A stretch of DNA of 64,000 bases from Alteribacter keqinensis (GCF_003710255.1 NZ_RHIB01000001.1:2170001-2234000), one strand, 5' to 3'; positions 8,347-16,760 are shown, counted from the first letter of the stretch. Numbers and translations: made by a program. Notes: generated by a model not told the origin, from the sequence alone.

Positions 8347-8884
8347 CATATGCCCACCTCTCAAGTACGAACGCTTCAAACGCCAGCCAGTTATCGACTC
8401 TCGGCACATCAATCTGACGGTTATATGGATAATCCATTGCCACAACAGACCGCCCTTTTTCCTTGAACGCTTCTAAATGGTGAGGTGCATCGTCAAATAA
8501 CAAATCACCAATGATCATATCCTTTCGCTGGGCAAAGATCATTCTGTCACGCCCCAGAAAAGGAAGGTTTTTTTCTACCCACTTCTCTTTTTCTGTATAG
8601 GCATATTTCCTGCTGCTCGTACAAATAAAGATATCAAACTGTTTATGAAGCCTTTCCAACACCTGAATGGCATTGTCCAGCGGTTCCAGGGATAAAAACA
8701 AACCAGGCTCGTCAAGATAGTCGTAGATTTTTTCCCCGCACTCTTCTTTAACGTATTTCTCAGAATCCCAGCACTCCAGCTTTGATACTGACAAATCATC
8801 ATCGTAGTCTTTGTTATACCTGCGATGCCATTCCGTCATTAAATCACAAATCACTGAATCCATGTCAATAAGTAACGTTTTCAC
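8336..8884 (-). CDS. HAD-family 5'(3')-deoxyribonucleotidase-like protein
   Basis: A 182-aa HAD phosphatase of the 5'(3')-deoxyribonucleotidase (NT5C) type. Motif I is LLIDMDSVICDL near the N terminus, with the DxD nucleophile pair. Motif II is FICTSS, and the acidic motif is GDLLFDDAPHHLEAF. The family dephosphorylates (deoxy)nucleoside monophosphates. I chose the GTG at 8884, next to motif I and 16 bp after the stop of the phosphoribosyltransferase. An ATG 16 codons earlier (8932) is also open and would overlap that gene by 32 bp; neither has a strong Shine-Dalgarno. It is the third gene of the STAND operon, and the pairing with a PRPP-dependent enzyme suggests nucleotide metabolism. Confidence 0.85.
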   Translation of the reverse strand: MKTLLIDMDSVICDLMTEWHRRYNKDYDDDLSVSKLECWDSEKYVKEECGEKIYDYLDEPGLFLSLEPLDNAIQVLERLHKQFDIFICTSSRKYAYTEKEKWVEKNLPFLGRDRMIFAQRKDMIIGDLLFDDAPHHLEAFKEKGRSVVAMDYPYNRQIDVPRVDNWLAFEAFVLERWAYDER

Positions 8885-8900
8885 CAGACAACACTGCCTT

Positions 8901-9704
8901 TCACGTTGATCCGTTAATGCTGATAAGTTCATCCCTGTATTCCCAGATCACCCTGATTTCAGGATGGATCACACTGAGCAATGCAGCAACTGCAGAATCT
9001 TTTAAATAAACATGGGTGTATCCCTGCTCAAACATGCACTTTCCTACTTCCGCTGCAATTTCCTTTTCGTTTTTATTATGAATATTGATGTAAAAGACGG
9101 GATTATGCTTTATGAAATGAGGCTGTGTACCGTCAAGACTGATAAAACCGTCCCCTTCTTCAGCTTTCCCTTCTCCTGATTGCGCACGTGTATCCCACAG
9201 AGCCTTTTCATATTCATGATCCGGTTTTCCGGTCTCTGCTCCATGCCGTTTCCCGACAGCTTCGTTATTAATACGGTGCCGCTCCCACGGAAAGAAAATC
9301 CGGTAATCCGTATGTGCATAATTAAAGCAGATATAGTCCGGAGTCGAAGCCGATTTACTGTCCTTACAAACCACAAGAGTTGTTAACTCAACGCCCTCAC
9401 CTTTAAGAAAGGCGGCAGAATCAATTAAGGTCTTCCCGGAGCCGGCAAAGTCCTCTACAAGTAATAAACGCTTCCCGTAAGGCTTAGCACCAAACCATTC
9501 AGCCTGACCGGTTTTCCGGTCATACGTTAAAAAAAAGTAGGGAAGTCCGGTCAAAAACGTAAGATGCATTCCTGCAAAACTTCCTCCACGGAGTAAAATA
9601 ACCAGTCCATCGAATGCCTGCTCCCTGATTTCAGGAGCAAGAGTGTCCAATTTTTGAGAAATAGCATTATAGTTCAAATAGACATGATTTGTTTTTTGTT
9701 TCAT
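8901..9704 (-). CDS. phosphoribosyltransferase-domain protein
   Basis: A 267-aa protein whose first half is a type I phosphoribosyltransferase. LVILLRGGSFAGMHL is the first loop, LLLVEDFAGSGKTL (about residues 80-93) is the PRPP-binding motif, and IFFPWER matches the end of this fold. The second half (about 140-267) is an additional domain I do not recognise. It has strand-helix segments such as PVFYINIHNKNEKEIAAEVG and THVYLKDSAVAALLSVI. The substrate is unknown. The ATG has GGAGAGGAAATA upstream and lies inside the 3' end of the STAND gene (38-bp overlap), so the two are translationally coupled. Confidence 0.85.
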   Translation of the reverse strand: MKQKTNHVYLNYNAISQKLDTLAPEIREQAFDGLVILLRGGSFAGMHLTFLTGLPYFFLTYDRKTGQAEWFGAKPYGKRLLLVEDFAGSGKTLIDSAAFLKGEGVELTTLVVCKDSKSASTPDYICFNYAHTDYRIFFPWERHRINNEAVGKRHGAETGKPDHEYEKALWDTRAQSGEGKAEEGDGFISLDGTQPHFIKHNPVFYINIHNKNEKEIAAEVGKCMFEQGYTHVYLKDSAVAALLSVIHPEIRVIWEYRDELISINGST

Positions 9705-12700
9705 TATTTCCTCTCCCGCTGTCTTCGTCCTTTATTCCTTGCAGATGCCAGCACTTTTCAACCATCCCCGCGATTTTGACCAAAGGTTTGTGGATTCTGA
9801 GGTCCTCACGATTAATGAGCAACCTTATGAAAGTTGCCTTTCCGGGCAGCAACCGCTCTTTCATCTCTTTATAAACAGAACTCGTCCCGTCCATATCAAT
9901 CAGCCTGTCTATAACTTCCCTGCTTTTTGTAAAATAGCCCTCATATTCTTTTGAACAAAATCCGCAGTAATAGCAAAGAAGGGCGTAGCTGATTTTATAC
10001 TCCGCATTATAAGGGTCCTTTTCCATCAACTCATAGATGATATCGAGACCTTGTTTGATGTAGCCCACGGCCCGTTCTCTATCCTCTGACAAATAGATGG
10101 AACCTAGTTTTATGCAGCTCAGGACTAGATCTTTTAACTTTTCTGCGTCCCCCTTAAATCGTACAACAAGGTCACTCATAATGGTATAGCCAGATAAGAA
10201 CAGCCGGGTAGCACTCTTCAGGTCTCCTTGCGCTTCGTAAAAATTACCAAGGTGGAACTCAGAAACCCACACGTCTTTTAAATAAACAGGATGGTCAGGG
10301 TTTTGGTCCAGCAAACGTTTTTTCATTGATAAAGAGGTGTGGTAACAGTGGTCCGCTCGTTCATGGTTATCAAGCAGCCAGTAAGTCGTCCCAAGTTTAT
10401 TCATCATTGTTGCTGCATCCCGGGTTACGACCGGATCCCCTTCATGTCTTTCATGTATGGTCCTGATCGTATCATAAGCTTTTTCATACAATCCTGCTGC
10501 AGCTTTAATATCCCCCTGCTCCAGTCTGACATCAGCCAGATTGACAGTAATCAACCAGTATCTGCGAACATCATGGAAATTCCATACTTCCATAGAACCT
10601 ACCAGATCGTGTTGAAGGGCGTATGCTTTTTTGTAGGACTCGTTTGCTTCCTGCTGCCTCCCCAGGAGACGGTATGCTGCTCCCAATCTGTCGTAGCTGG
10701 CAGAAAGGAGAGTGGCTGAACCGTTATCACCAAAACCATGAATCTGCTCCCTGATGTGAAGGGCTTTTGAATAATTCTCCTTTATGAGACTCGTATTTCC
10801 GATGCTGTGATAAAGATCCCCGATCTCATCATAAACACTTGCCAACTCTTTTAAATATTCCTGATTGTCCGGATCCCGTTCAATAAGGCAGGATAAAGAA
10901 CGTTCGATTTCCTTGAGAAATGTCCGCTGTTCCTCCACTGTAAGGATTCTTTGTAATGAAGCATACAGTCCTCCCGCAAACCTCAGGCATATTGTAAATT
11001 GAATGTTAAGACCCTGATGAAGAAAAGCAAGCACCATATTCAGCCTCTTTTTGTCCTGTGAAACAAACTCGCTTACCGTTTCATTTATGACAGACAACGC
11101 CGACTCAGAAAGGTCATTCGAGTAATAGACCGCCGCGTCTTCTATGTTTCCCGTTTGCAGCAGTTGGTATATGTACTCATATTCTTTTAAAGGGTCATTG
11201 TCAGGCAGCCCCTTAATATGGCCTGCCAGTTCCTTATGTAAACGGCTGACTTGTTTTTCTTCCTTAAGATATCGTTTTTTGATGGCTTCAAAGGTCTGCC
11301 GGTGATAGTAATTCCAGAATTGGAGGGTTCCTCTTTTGATTAGATGATTCCTCAAATAGCGCCTGATCATGGCAAACCTGACCTTCTCCCAGTTCTCGCC
11401 TGTTATCCGGGGAACAATCTTTTCAAGATCCTTCTCCCTCAGTCCTCCTCTTGATGCATAAATTAACGTCAGAATGCTCTCAGTCAATTTTTTTCCGAAC
11501 TTTTTCTCCACTCTTGCCATTAACGAAGTATACAGAGAAGGGATATCACCACTCAGATTTGAAACAATGGTCAAAATCAACTTATGTAACTTCATATCCT
11601 CCGTTCCTTCGAACTCGGACAATTTGGTATAAGCACTTTTATCCAGGAGGATCAATTCGTCTAATGCAAGCTTCAGCCATAGTGGGTTTCCATATGAGTA
11701 GTCACCGTTATCTCTTTGGATACTAAGGAGCACTTTCATAACTTCCGGATGCAGATCTTTACCGTAAGCCTTGCATGAGCTTAAACAAAGGGTTTCTGCT
11801 TCCTGTCTCGTTAACGGTCCCAGCTCATAACGTATAAAACGATGGCGGCGGGATAACACTTTATGTTCTCTGAGAGCAGTCATAATCAGTCTGGCATTGT
11901 CCGGCCATAGATCAGGAAGCCATGTACTGTTCTTCAGTGTTTGGGATTGCTCCATTTCGTCCAATGCATCTACCAGAAGGATGACTTTCTTTTTTGACGA
12001 GGCCTCTTTGAGCAGATGAGAAAATGTACTTCTCACATCCTGAAACGATGCAAGTTCATCGGACACGTCTTCAGTCTGCAGAAACGTGCTCAACTCACTG
12101 ATCCAACGCTTGAGCATTCTTTCGACTAAATGCGAGGAAGGATTAAAACTTGCGGCATGAAACAGGGGGAAAACTTCCCCCCTTTCTTTTAAAAGCATGT
12201 AATAATGCGAAAGAAGACTGCTCTTACCACTTCCTGATTCACCATGGATAATCGCTCCGATCTTCCCCCCGGAAGATTCTTCAATAACACGATCCATAAA
12301 CAAAACAGGCTCTTCGCGGTAAACAAAGCGGTAATTTCTTTCTTCAATATAGTTATGTAATAGTGCAGCATCATTGTGCTGCCATAAACCGGACTGTTTC
12401 TCGCCCCTGTCAGGAGGGTATTCACGCTCAATTTCCGCCCACAGGTCATCGAGGACTTGATCTCCCCATTTTTTCAGACCTGTTACTTCCTCCTGTTCAG
12501 AGTCCCAGACCCCTTTATATCTTCTTATTCTTGCGGGCTCAACCTGGCTTGAAATCCTCTTCTTTAACTGAAGCAGCTTCCTGTAGTTCTCCCTGCTCTC
12601 TTCTCCCTCTCCATATTCATCGCTGTATACAGCCGCTGTCGTTGTATCCATCTGATCATACGGCAGAGGTTCCCTGAAGTAGTAAAACCCCCGGGTTTCA

Positions 12701-13098
12701 TGTTCCTCCGCATTTAATAAACCGTATTCAATTTCAAGTGCTGTTACACTCTTGCCGAAGTAATCTTCATCATATTGAGCTTCCTGAGTTACCGCCTCGA
12801 CTTGTTTCTGGTCAGGAACCCACCCGTAACGATCACCGAGAAGTACAATCAGAAACGGTCTCGACCGGTTAATTTCGGCAAGGCACACCTCAAGTATAAG
12901 CGACTCTTTCTCTCCCTGCTCATGTACATCAACAACATTAATCCCCCATCTCAAATCGATCGGCTCCAGGTATGTATGTCTTTCCTTCAGCTTTTCCTCC
13001 AATGCCGGGAAAACATAGTAGTGAAGGTAGTCACGTTCTGCCTGCATGTCCTTAAATGTACTTGAGATAAAAATCGGTCTTGAATTCCATTTTTTCAT
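9667..13098 (-). CDS. DUF4062-NACHT-TPR STAND NTPase
   Basis: A 1143-aa cytoplasmic signal-transduction ATPase. The N-terminal DUF4062 domain (about 1-170) has RPIFISSTFKDMQAERDYL, LRWGIN, FLIVLLGDRYGWVP and TALEIEYG. The NACHT/STAND NTPase follows, with Walker A GESGSGKSS (about 286-294) and Walker B VILLVDALDE (about 372-381), then a winged-helix-like stretch. The C-terminal half is helical, with TPR-like repeats from about 740 to 1060. This resembles the eukaryotic TEP1/NWD/NPHP3 architecture and bacterial STAND defence sensors. The ATG at 13098 has AAAAGGA 10-12 bases upstream and fits the promoter at 13139-13167; upstream in-frame starts would precede or touch the predicted transcription start. 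No trigger can be inferred from sequence. Confidence 0.88.
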   Translation of the reverse strand: MKKWNSRPIFISSTFKDMQAERDYLHYYVFPALEEKLKERHTYLEPIDLRWGINVVDVHEQGEKESLILEVCLAEINRSRPFLIVLLGDRYGWVPDQKQVEAVTQEAQYDEDYFGKSVTALEIEYGLLNAEEHETRGFYYFREPLPYDQMDTTTAAVYSDEYGEGEESRENYRKLLQLKKRISSQVEPARIRRYKGVWDSEQEEVTGLKKWGDQVLDDLWAEIEREYPPDRGEKQSGLWQHNDAALLHNYIEERNYRFVYREEPVLFMDRVIEESSGGKIGAIIHGESGSGKSSLLSHYYMLLKERGEVFPLFHAASFNPSSHLVERMLKRWISELSTFLQTEDVSDELASFQDVRSTFSHLLKEASSKKKVILLVDALDEMEQSQTLKNSTWLPDLWPDNARLIMTALREHKVLSRRHRFIRYELGPLTRQEAETLCLSSCKAYGKDLHPEVMKVLLSIQRDNGDYSYGNPLWLKLALDELILLDKSAYTKLSEFEGTEDMKLHKLILTIVSNLSGDIPSLYTSLMARVEKKFGKKLTESILTLIYASRGGLREKDLEKIVPRITGENWEKVRFAMIRRYLRNHLIKRGTLQFWNYYHRQTFEAIKKRYLKEEKQVSRLHKELAGHIKGLPDNDPLKEYEYIYQLLQTGNIEDAAVYYSNDLSESALSVINETVSEFVSQDKKRLNMVLAFLHQGLNIQFTICLRFAGGLYASLQRILTVEEQRTFLKEIERSLSCLIERDPDNQEYLKELASVYDEIGDLYHSIGNTSLIKENYSKALHIREQIHGFGDNGSATLLSASYDRLGAAYRLLGRQQEANESYKKAYALQHDLVGSMEVWNFHDVRRYWLITVNLADVRLEQGDIKAAAGLYEKAYDTIRTIHERHEGDPVVTRDAATMMNKLGTTYWLLDNHERADHCYHTSLSMKKRLLDQNPDHPVYLKDVWVSEFHLGNFYEAQGDLKSATRLFLSGYTIMSDLVVRFKGDAEKLKDLVLSCIKLGSIYLSEDRERAVGYIKQGLDIIYELMEKDPYNAEYKISYALLCYYCGFCSKEYEGYFTKSREVIDRLIDMDGTSSVYKEMKERLLPGKATFIRLLINREDLRIHKPLVKIAGMVEKCWHLQGIKDEDSGRGNNETKNKSCLFEL

Positions 13099-13138
13099 CC
13101 ATGAAACATCCTTTTTTGGAAAATTCTCTTTATACATA

Positions 13139-13167
13139 ATTATACTAAGTAAAAACAATCACGTAAA
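13139..13167 (-). promoter_or_regulatory. predicted sigma-A promoter of the STAND operon
   Basis: On the minus strand, -35 TTTACG (13167-13162), 17-bp spacer, -10 TATAAT (13144-13139). The predicted start near 13132 gives a leader of about 34 bases before the ATG at 13098. Confidence 0.65.
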
Positions 13168-13203
13168 AGAAATTTACCGTTCTTACCAAAGGAAATTAAA
13201 AGA

Positions 13204-13241
13204 GGCCGACCCATAAGGCGGCTTTACCTTATACGTCGGCC
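13204..13241 (-). terminator. hairpin downstream of the 59-aa gene, likely terminator
   Basis: GGCCGAC (13204-13210) pairs with GTCGGCC (13235-13241), with a second stem ATAAGG/CCTTAT inside. On the minus strand it is followed by TCTTTTAATTTCC, so it would close the gene at 13325-13504 and insulate the STAND promoter. Confidence 0.65.
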
Positions 13242-13324
13242 ATTAATGCACAATGAACCGATGTCACTTTCAAAAGTCCGTCACTAGTGTTTCTAATTAA
13301 TTGAGACACCATTCTTTATGAACG

Positions 13325-13504
13325 TTATTTCTCTTTCTTTTTTTCAGACAGGTTCTTTTCCTGCAAAGGTTCTTCTGCAAGCTCTTCGTTATACGTTTCA
13401 TGTTCCCGTGAGTGCTGGTAGTAGGAATCCATGAGCTGGTTATGGGCTGCCATTTCACCGTTGTTTTCATACACCCCGCCTGAAAGCTTGTTTTTCTTCG
13501 GCAT
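13325..13504 (-). CDS. small charged protein, hypothetical (59 aa)
   Basis: A 59-codon gene, too short for many gene callers. The product starts MPKKNKLSGGVYEN and ends in a Lys/Glu-rich tail (SEKKKEK). It is hydrophilic, with no membrane segment or cysteine. AAGGGGG sits 7 bases before the ATG and a hairpin terminator follows the stop. The longer overlapping frame at 13297-13542 has an implausible composition (many Arg, Trp, Cys) and was rejected in its favour. No function recognised. Confidence 0.6.
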   Translation of the reverse strand: MPKKNKLSGGVYENNGEMAAHNQLMDSYYQHSREHETYNEELAEEPLQEKNLSEKKKEK

Positions 13505-13567
13505 TCATATACCCCCTTCCACTTGCGGTTAGTATTTGACAATTGTCTGTCATTTATGTTTAAAGGG

Positions 13568-13596
13568 CCCTTTTAGAGGTAACGGTTTGGTATAAT
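13568..13596 (+). promoter_or_regulatory. extended -10 promoter of the universal stress protein gene
   Basis: TTTGGTATAAT: TATAAT at 13591-13596 with the extended TGG in front. No good -35 is visible at the standard distance. Confidence 0.55.
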
Positions 13597-13629
13597 ATAC
13601 TTATCCTGATAATACTGGAGGCGATTCAA

Positions 13630-14079
13630 ATGGCGGTACGGTATACGAACATTCTTGTTGCAGTAGATGGATCTGATGAAGCAAAGCGTGCCTTGAAAAA
13701 AGCAAGTGTGATGGCAAAGGAGTACGGAAGCAATTTGTTCATCGCTCACATTATTGATACACGCACCTTTGCATCCGTGGACCATTACGACCGGACGATT
13801 GTAAAAGAAGCGGAAGAATACGCAAATAAGATGCTCGACTCCTATCAGAAACAGGTACAGGAAATGGGTGTGAAAAACGTCCGTCTCATTACTGATTATG
13901 GATCCCCGAAAGTAAAAATCACTAAGGATATTGCATCTAAGTATGAAATTGACCTGATTGTTACAGGTGCCACCGGACTAAACGCAGTAGAACGCTTTCT
14001 GATCGGAAGTGTATCAGAATATATCACCCGTCACGCAAAATGTGATGTGCTGATTGTAAGAAGTGAAGTCCCGGCATAG
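13630..14079 (+). CDS. universal stress protein (UspA family)
   Basis: A 149-aa single-domain UspA protein. The N-terminal strand NILVAVDGSDEAKRAL (residues 7-22) and the C-terminal ATP-binding motif GATGLNAVERFLIGSVSEYI, of the G-x2-G-x9-G-S/T type, are both complete, so it is probably an ATP-binding member. It is cytoplasmic, and the family forms dimers linked to stress survival. CTGGAGGCG is 8 bases before the ATG. The next gene on the same strand follows after 34 bp and could be cotranscribed. Confidence 0.9.
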   Translation: MAVRYTNILVAVDGSDEAKRALKKASVMAKEYGSNLFIAHIIDTRTFASVDHYDRTIVKEAEEYANKMLDSYQKQVQEMGVKNVRLITDYGSPKVKITKDIASKYEIDLIVTGATGLNAVERFLIGSVSEYITRHAKCDVLIVRSEVPA

Positions 14080-14113
14080 AATGGCTCGCTGAACAGTTAA
14101 AGGAATGAAAATA

Positions 14114-14425
14114 ATGATTTTTACATTTGTATTTGATGAAAGACTGGATATTGAAGTCCCAAAGGTATACACAGCCTGGAACCATCTGGATGCTAGAACC
14201 CAGGAAGAGATTCTCACGAGGTGGGAGCGTTCAAGGGGACAGATACCTGACCGGATTAAAGAACTCGATCAGGAGATTGAAAAGAAACAACAGCTCTTGT
14301 ACAACGAAGACGACTTTGAAAAGAGCTGCAGAATCAATGAAGACATTGCTGAACTTGCTTCAATCATAAACGACCTCTGGATCTGGTACAGATCAACAGA
14401 GGCCGTTACGATTACTTCATTGTAG
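14114..14425 (+). CDS. conserved small protein, hypothetical (103 aa)
   Basis: A 103-aa soluble protein. The N terminus MIFTFVFDERLDIEVPKVYTAW is strand-like, followed by two amphipathic, Glu/Gln/Lys-rich helices (residues about 45-90) that could form a coiled coil. AAAGGA lies 9 bases before the ATG at 14114; the ATG at 14105 touches the Shine-Dalgarno and is unlikely. Its 3' end overlaps the convergent ecsC-family gene by 14 bp. The family is not recognised. Confidence 0.7.
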   Translation: MIFTFVFDERLDIEVPKVYTAWNHLDARTQEEILTRWERSRGQIPDRIKELDQEIEKKQQLLYNEDDFEKSCRINEDIAELASIINDLWIWYRSTEAVTITSL

Positions 14426-15254
14426 AAAGCTTTTCAAGAAGGTGGCGCTTCTGATAAAACTGATGCGCCCCTTCTGCAATATGCTTTGTGAATTGATAGT
14501 TAAAGGCCGCACCGGAGAAGATGCCAAAAATCGGAAGTCCCTGTACAACTTTTTTTCTGAGGACGATTAGCAGGAACAGCTTCGTAATATTCTGGAGCGG
14601 CCGCTGCATCCATGCGTGAGACACAATATCCTCTTCCCCATCATAAAACAGCCACTCTTCATCGGCTGACTTTGCTTCTTTTTCAAGCTCATACCATACT
14701 TCCTGCTGGAGGTGCCTCGGGAGCGAAACCATATGAAAGACTTTCAGAACAAACATCATCTCATAAGGCTTTCTTAAATCATAACCGTACGTCATGGCAA
14801 TCCGCTGAACCGTGCGCAGATTAATAGCGAGTACAAGAGGAAGATCCGCAAGGGTAAACAATAAACCACCCACACCGGTCAGACTCCCCTGTCCGAGTGA
14901 AATCAACCTCTGTTTGGCAAGCTGTTTTCTTGCTATAAACCGAAGCTGATCAATTGAAAGGCCCTTCATATCCCTTATTTCACGAATATCCTCATTAAAG
15001 ACCCGTGCTTCAGTAAGAAGGTATTCAACCGTTTGTTTTTCATACCTCGTCTGATGAATCGCCGATTGCACATGAAACAGCACATTGTCTGTGATTGTCA
15101 GCAATTTGCCCCGCCATCGGGTGTCAACTGCAGCATAGGCCTGATTCATCCATTTATGGTATGTAAGAGAGATATCCGTACCCACCTCCTCAAAGTACGA
15201 GAGCTCCCACTCTTTTATTTCTTCCAGTACCTGCTCTTCTCTTGATCGGTTCAT
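14412..15254 (-). CDS. EcsC family protein
   Basis: A 280-aa protein of the EcsC family, named from the third gene of the B. subtilis ecsABC operon. Typical features are an N-terminal helical region with a WMNQAYAAVDTRW segment and the central LGQGSLTGVGGLLFTLADLPLVLAINLRT region (about 120-150), which is hydrophobic and Gly-rich. A second hydrophobic stretch, VVQGLPIFGIFSGAAFNY, is near residue 240. It is probably membrane-associated. It begins 15 bp after the yhaM stop with GTGAGG upstream, so yhaM and this gene form an operon. Biochemical role unknown. Confidence 0.85.
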   Translation of the reverse strand: MNRSREEQVLEEIKEWELSYFEEVGTDISLTYHKWMNQAYAAVDTRWRGKLLTITDNVLFHVQSAIHQTRYEKQTVEYLLTEARVFNEDIREIRDMKGLSIDQLRFIARKQLAKQRLISLGQGSLTGVGGLLFTLADLPLVLAINLRTVQRIAMTYGYDLRKPYEMMFVLKVFHMVSLPRHLQQEVWYELEKEAKSADEEWLFYDGEEDIVSHAWMQRPLQNITKLFLLIVLRKKVVQGLPIFGIFSGAAFNYQFTKHIAEGAHQFYQKRHLLEKLSTMK

Positions 15255-15269
15255 CGTATCAGCCTCACT

Positions 15270-16214
15270 TTACACGTGATCTGTTTTCATTTTCCGTTTA
15301 AACATGGGATGGTACTGCCATCCGTCCTCGCTTTGACCTTTGTTCATTTGAAGTGCGTTCAGTTTGGCATCAAGCTCTTCAATGGCATTAAAGAATATGG
15401 CTTCCGGCATTTTTCCTGAAACAGCACTTCCCATTCCTTTGTCTGCATCACCAAACTGACTCAGGATGCAGTGTTTCAATGCTACTACTTCCTCATTCTG
15501 AATGGAAAATCCTGCTTCAAAAGCCGCTTCATTGATCATTTCCACACTCATCACAAGGTGGCCCATAAGCTGCCCTTCGTCCGTGTATTCCGGTGTAATG
15601 GCATCATGGATCGTCCTCGTTTTGCCAATATCATGTAACAGGCAGGTTGTCAGCAGAAGATCTTTGTTAAGATGAGGATAAACAGCCAGCAGCTGAAGAG
15701 TACTGTGGCAGAGTGACACAACATGGTCCAGCAGCCCGGCATAATAGGCATGGTGCATGACCTTTGAGGCCGGCAGTGTCGTAAAGGCTTCCCGGATTTC
15801 TTTGTTTCCAAACAGCTTCCTGATAATAGCTCCGTAGACGTCATTTTGAATATCATCTATGACCATTCTCAGGTCCTGCCAAAGCTCTTCCCGTGATGTG
15901 GTAGACTTCTGCACAAGACTCTGGATATCGATGTTGTCTTCGTCGTTGGCAATTCTTACCCGGTTAATCTGCAGCTGTTTTTTCCCTCGGAAGTGTCGTA
16001 CCGTTCCGTCAATTTTCAGGATTGTTTTTCTTTGTACGGCTGCTTTCTGCTGGTCATTGACGTCCCACATCTTAGATGGGATCGTACCTGTTTCATCTCC
16101 TAAAAGCAGGTCGATGTATTCATCACCGTTCGCAGCCACGCGGACTTCTCTTTCTTTAACGAGAAAAAAACCGACAAGGCGCTCACCTTCCTGCACGTTT
16201 GAAATCGTTCCCAT
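15270..16214 (-). CDS. yhaM: 3'-5' exoribonuclease YhaM (OB + HD domain)
   Basis: A 314-aa cytoplasmic exonuclease, the same length as B. subtilis YhaM. An OB-fold nucleic-acid-binding domain occupies about residues 15-95 (FFLVKEREVRVAANGDEYIDLLLGD and HFRGKKQLQINRVRI). An HD-type hydrolase domain follows, with HHAYYAGLLDHVVSL and CLLHDIGKTRTI. The enzyme degrades RNA and DNA 3'-5' with Mn2+ or Co2+. GAGGGGG is 9-13 bases before the ATG, and a TATAAT-like -10 lies at 16259-16254 on the minus strand. Cotranscribed with the EcsC-family gene. Confidence 0.93.
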   Translation of the reverse strand: MGTISNVQEGERLVGFFLVKEREVRVAANGDEYIDLLLGDETGTIPSKMWDVNDQQKAAVQRKTILKIDGTVRHFRGKKQLQINRVRIANDEDNIDIQSLVQKSTTSREELWQDLRMVIDDIQNDVYGAIIRKLFGNKEIREAFTTLPASKVMHHAYYAGLLDHVVSLCHSTLQLLAVYPHLNKDLLLTTCLLHDIGKTRTIHDAITPEYTDEGQLMGHLVMSVEMINEAAFEAGFSIQNEEVVALKHCILSQFGDADKGMGSAVSGKMPEAIFFNAIEELDAKLNALQMNKGQSEDGWQYHPMFKRKMKTDHV

Positions 16215-16369
16215 TCCAGAGTTCCCCCTCGCATGCGTTTGTGCGCTTCTTTTATTATACTATTTCACGGCAGGATAAAAAGTAGTCGCTCTTATTTTTC
16301 TTAAGGTGTGAAGGATACTGTGGAGGTATTAATAAACATTGTTTTTTAAGACTTATGCAGTGGAGCTGT

Positions 16370-16654
16370 GACCCTCAGTATGTTAATTTCCGGCTTGAGG
16401 AGGCTTGCCGGCACGGCCACGGAAAACGAGGGCACATAGTCTACATCTTCATTTCCTTTGTTATATAGGAAGTGCGAATAGCGCCAATTATTAAAACATA
16501 AACCCATGTTAATATATTTACACCATGGTCCATGGAAATAGGGATTTGGTCTGTTTTTGAACAGGTTATTATTTATCCTGTAAATTACAACGCATTTTGC
16601 GGAGTTGACCGGAATATCGAGACTCCTGCGGAAGGGGAGCGTATTCCGGTCAAC
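16370..16654. repeat. decayed dispersed repeats downstream of ackA
   Basis: The 545-bp gap between yhaM and ackA contains two repeat pieces. At 16393-16430, TTGAGGAGGCTTGCCGGCAC and CCACGGAAAACG resemble the repeat at 4752-4832. At 16604-16654 a perfect 13-bp inverted repeat, GTTGACCGGAATA and TATTCCGGTCAAC, flanks GACTCCTGCGG. I see no credible gene here. Confidence 0.55.
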
Positions 16655-16719
16655 GAAGCTTTGAATATTGACGAAGGATTTAAAATGCCACAAAATGTGT
16701 TTTTCAAGGTGTCGTTAAT

Positions 16720-16756
16720 AAAAAACAACCGGGACTCAGAGTCTCCGGTTGTTTTG
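16720..16756 (-). terminator. intrinsic terminator of ackA
   Basis: On the minus strand AAAACAACCGGAGACT pairs with AGTCCCGGTTGTTTT and is followed by TTTATT. It starts about 5 bases after the ackA stop. Confidence 0.85.
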
Positions 16757-16760
16757 AACA

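Noticed and set aside
9667-13158. Longer STAND protein starting at 13158 or 13137
   Set aside because: No Shine-Dalgarno, and both starts lie at or before the predicted transcription start; 13098 was chosen.
13297-13542. 81-codon frame on the minus strand
   Set aside because: Arg/Cys/Trp-rich and out of frame with the well-started 59-aa gene in the same place.
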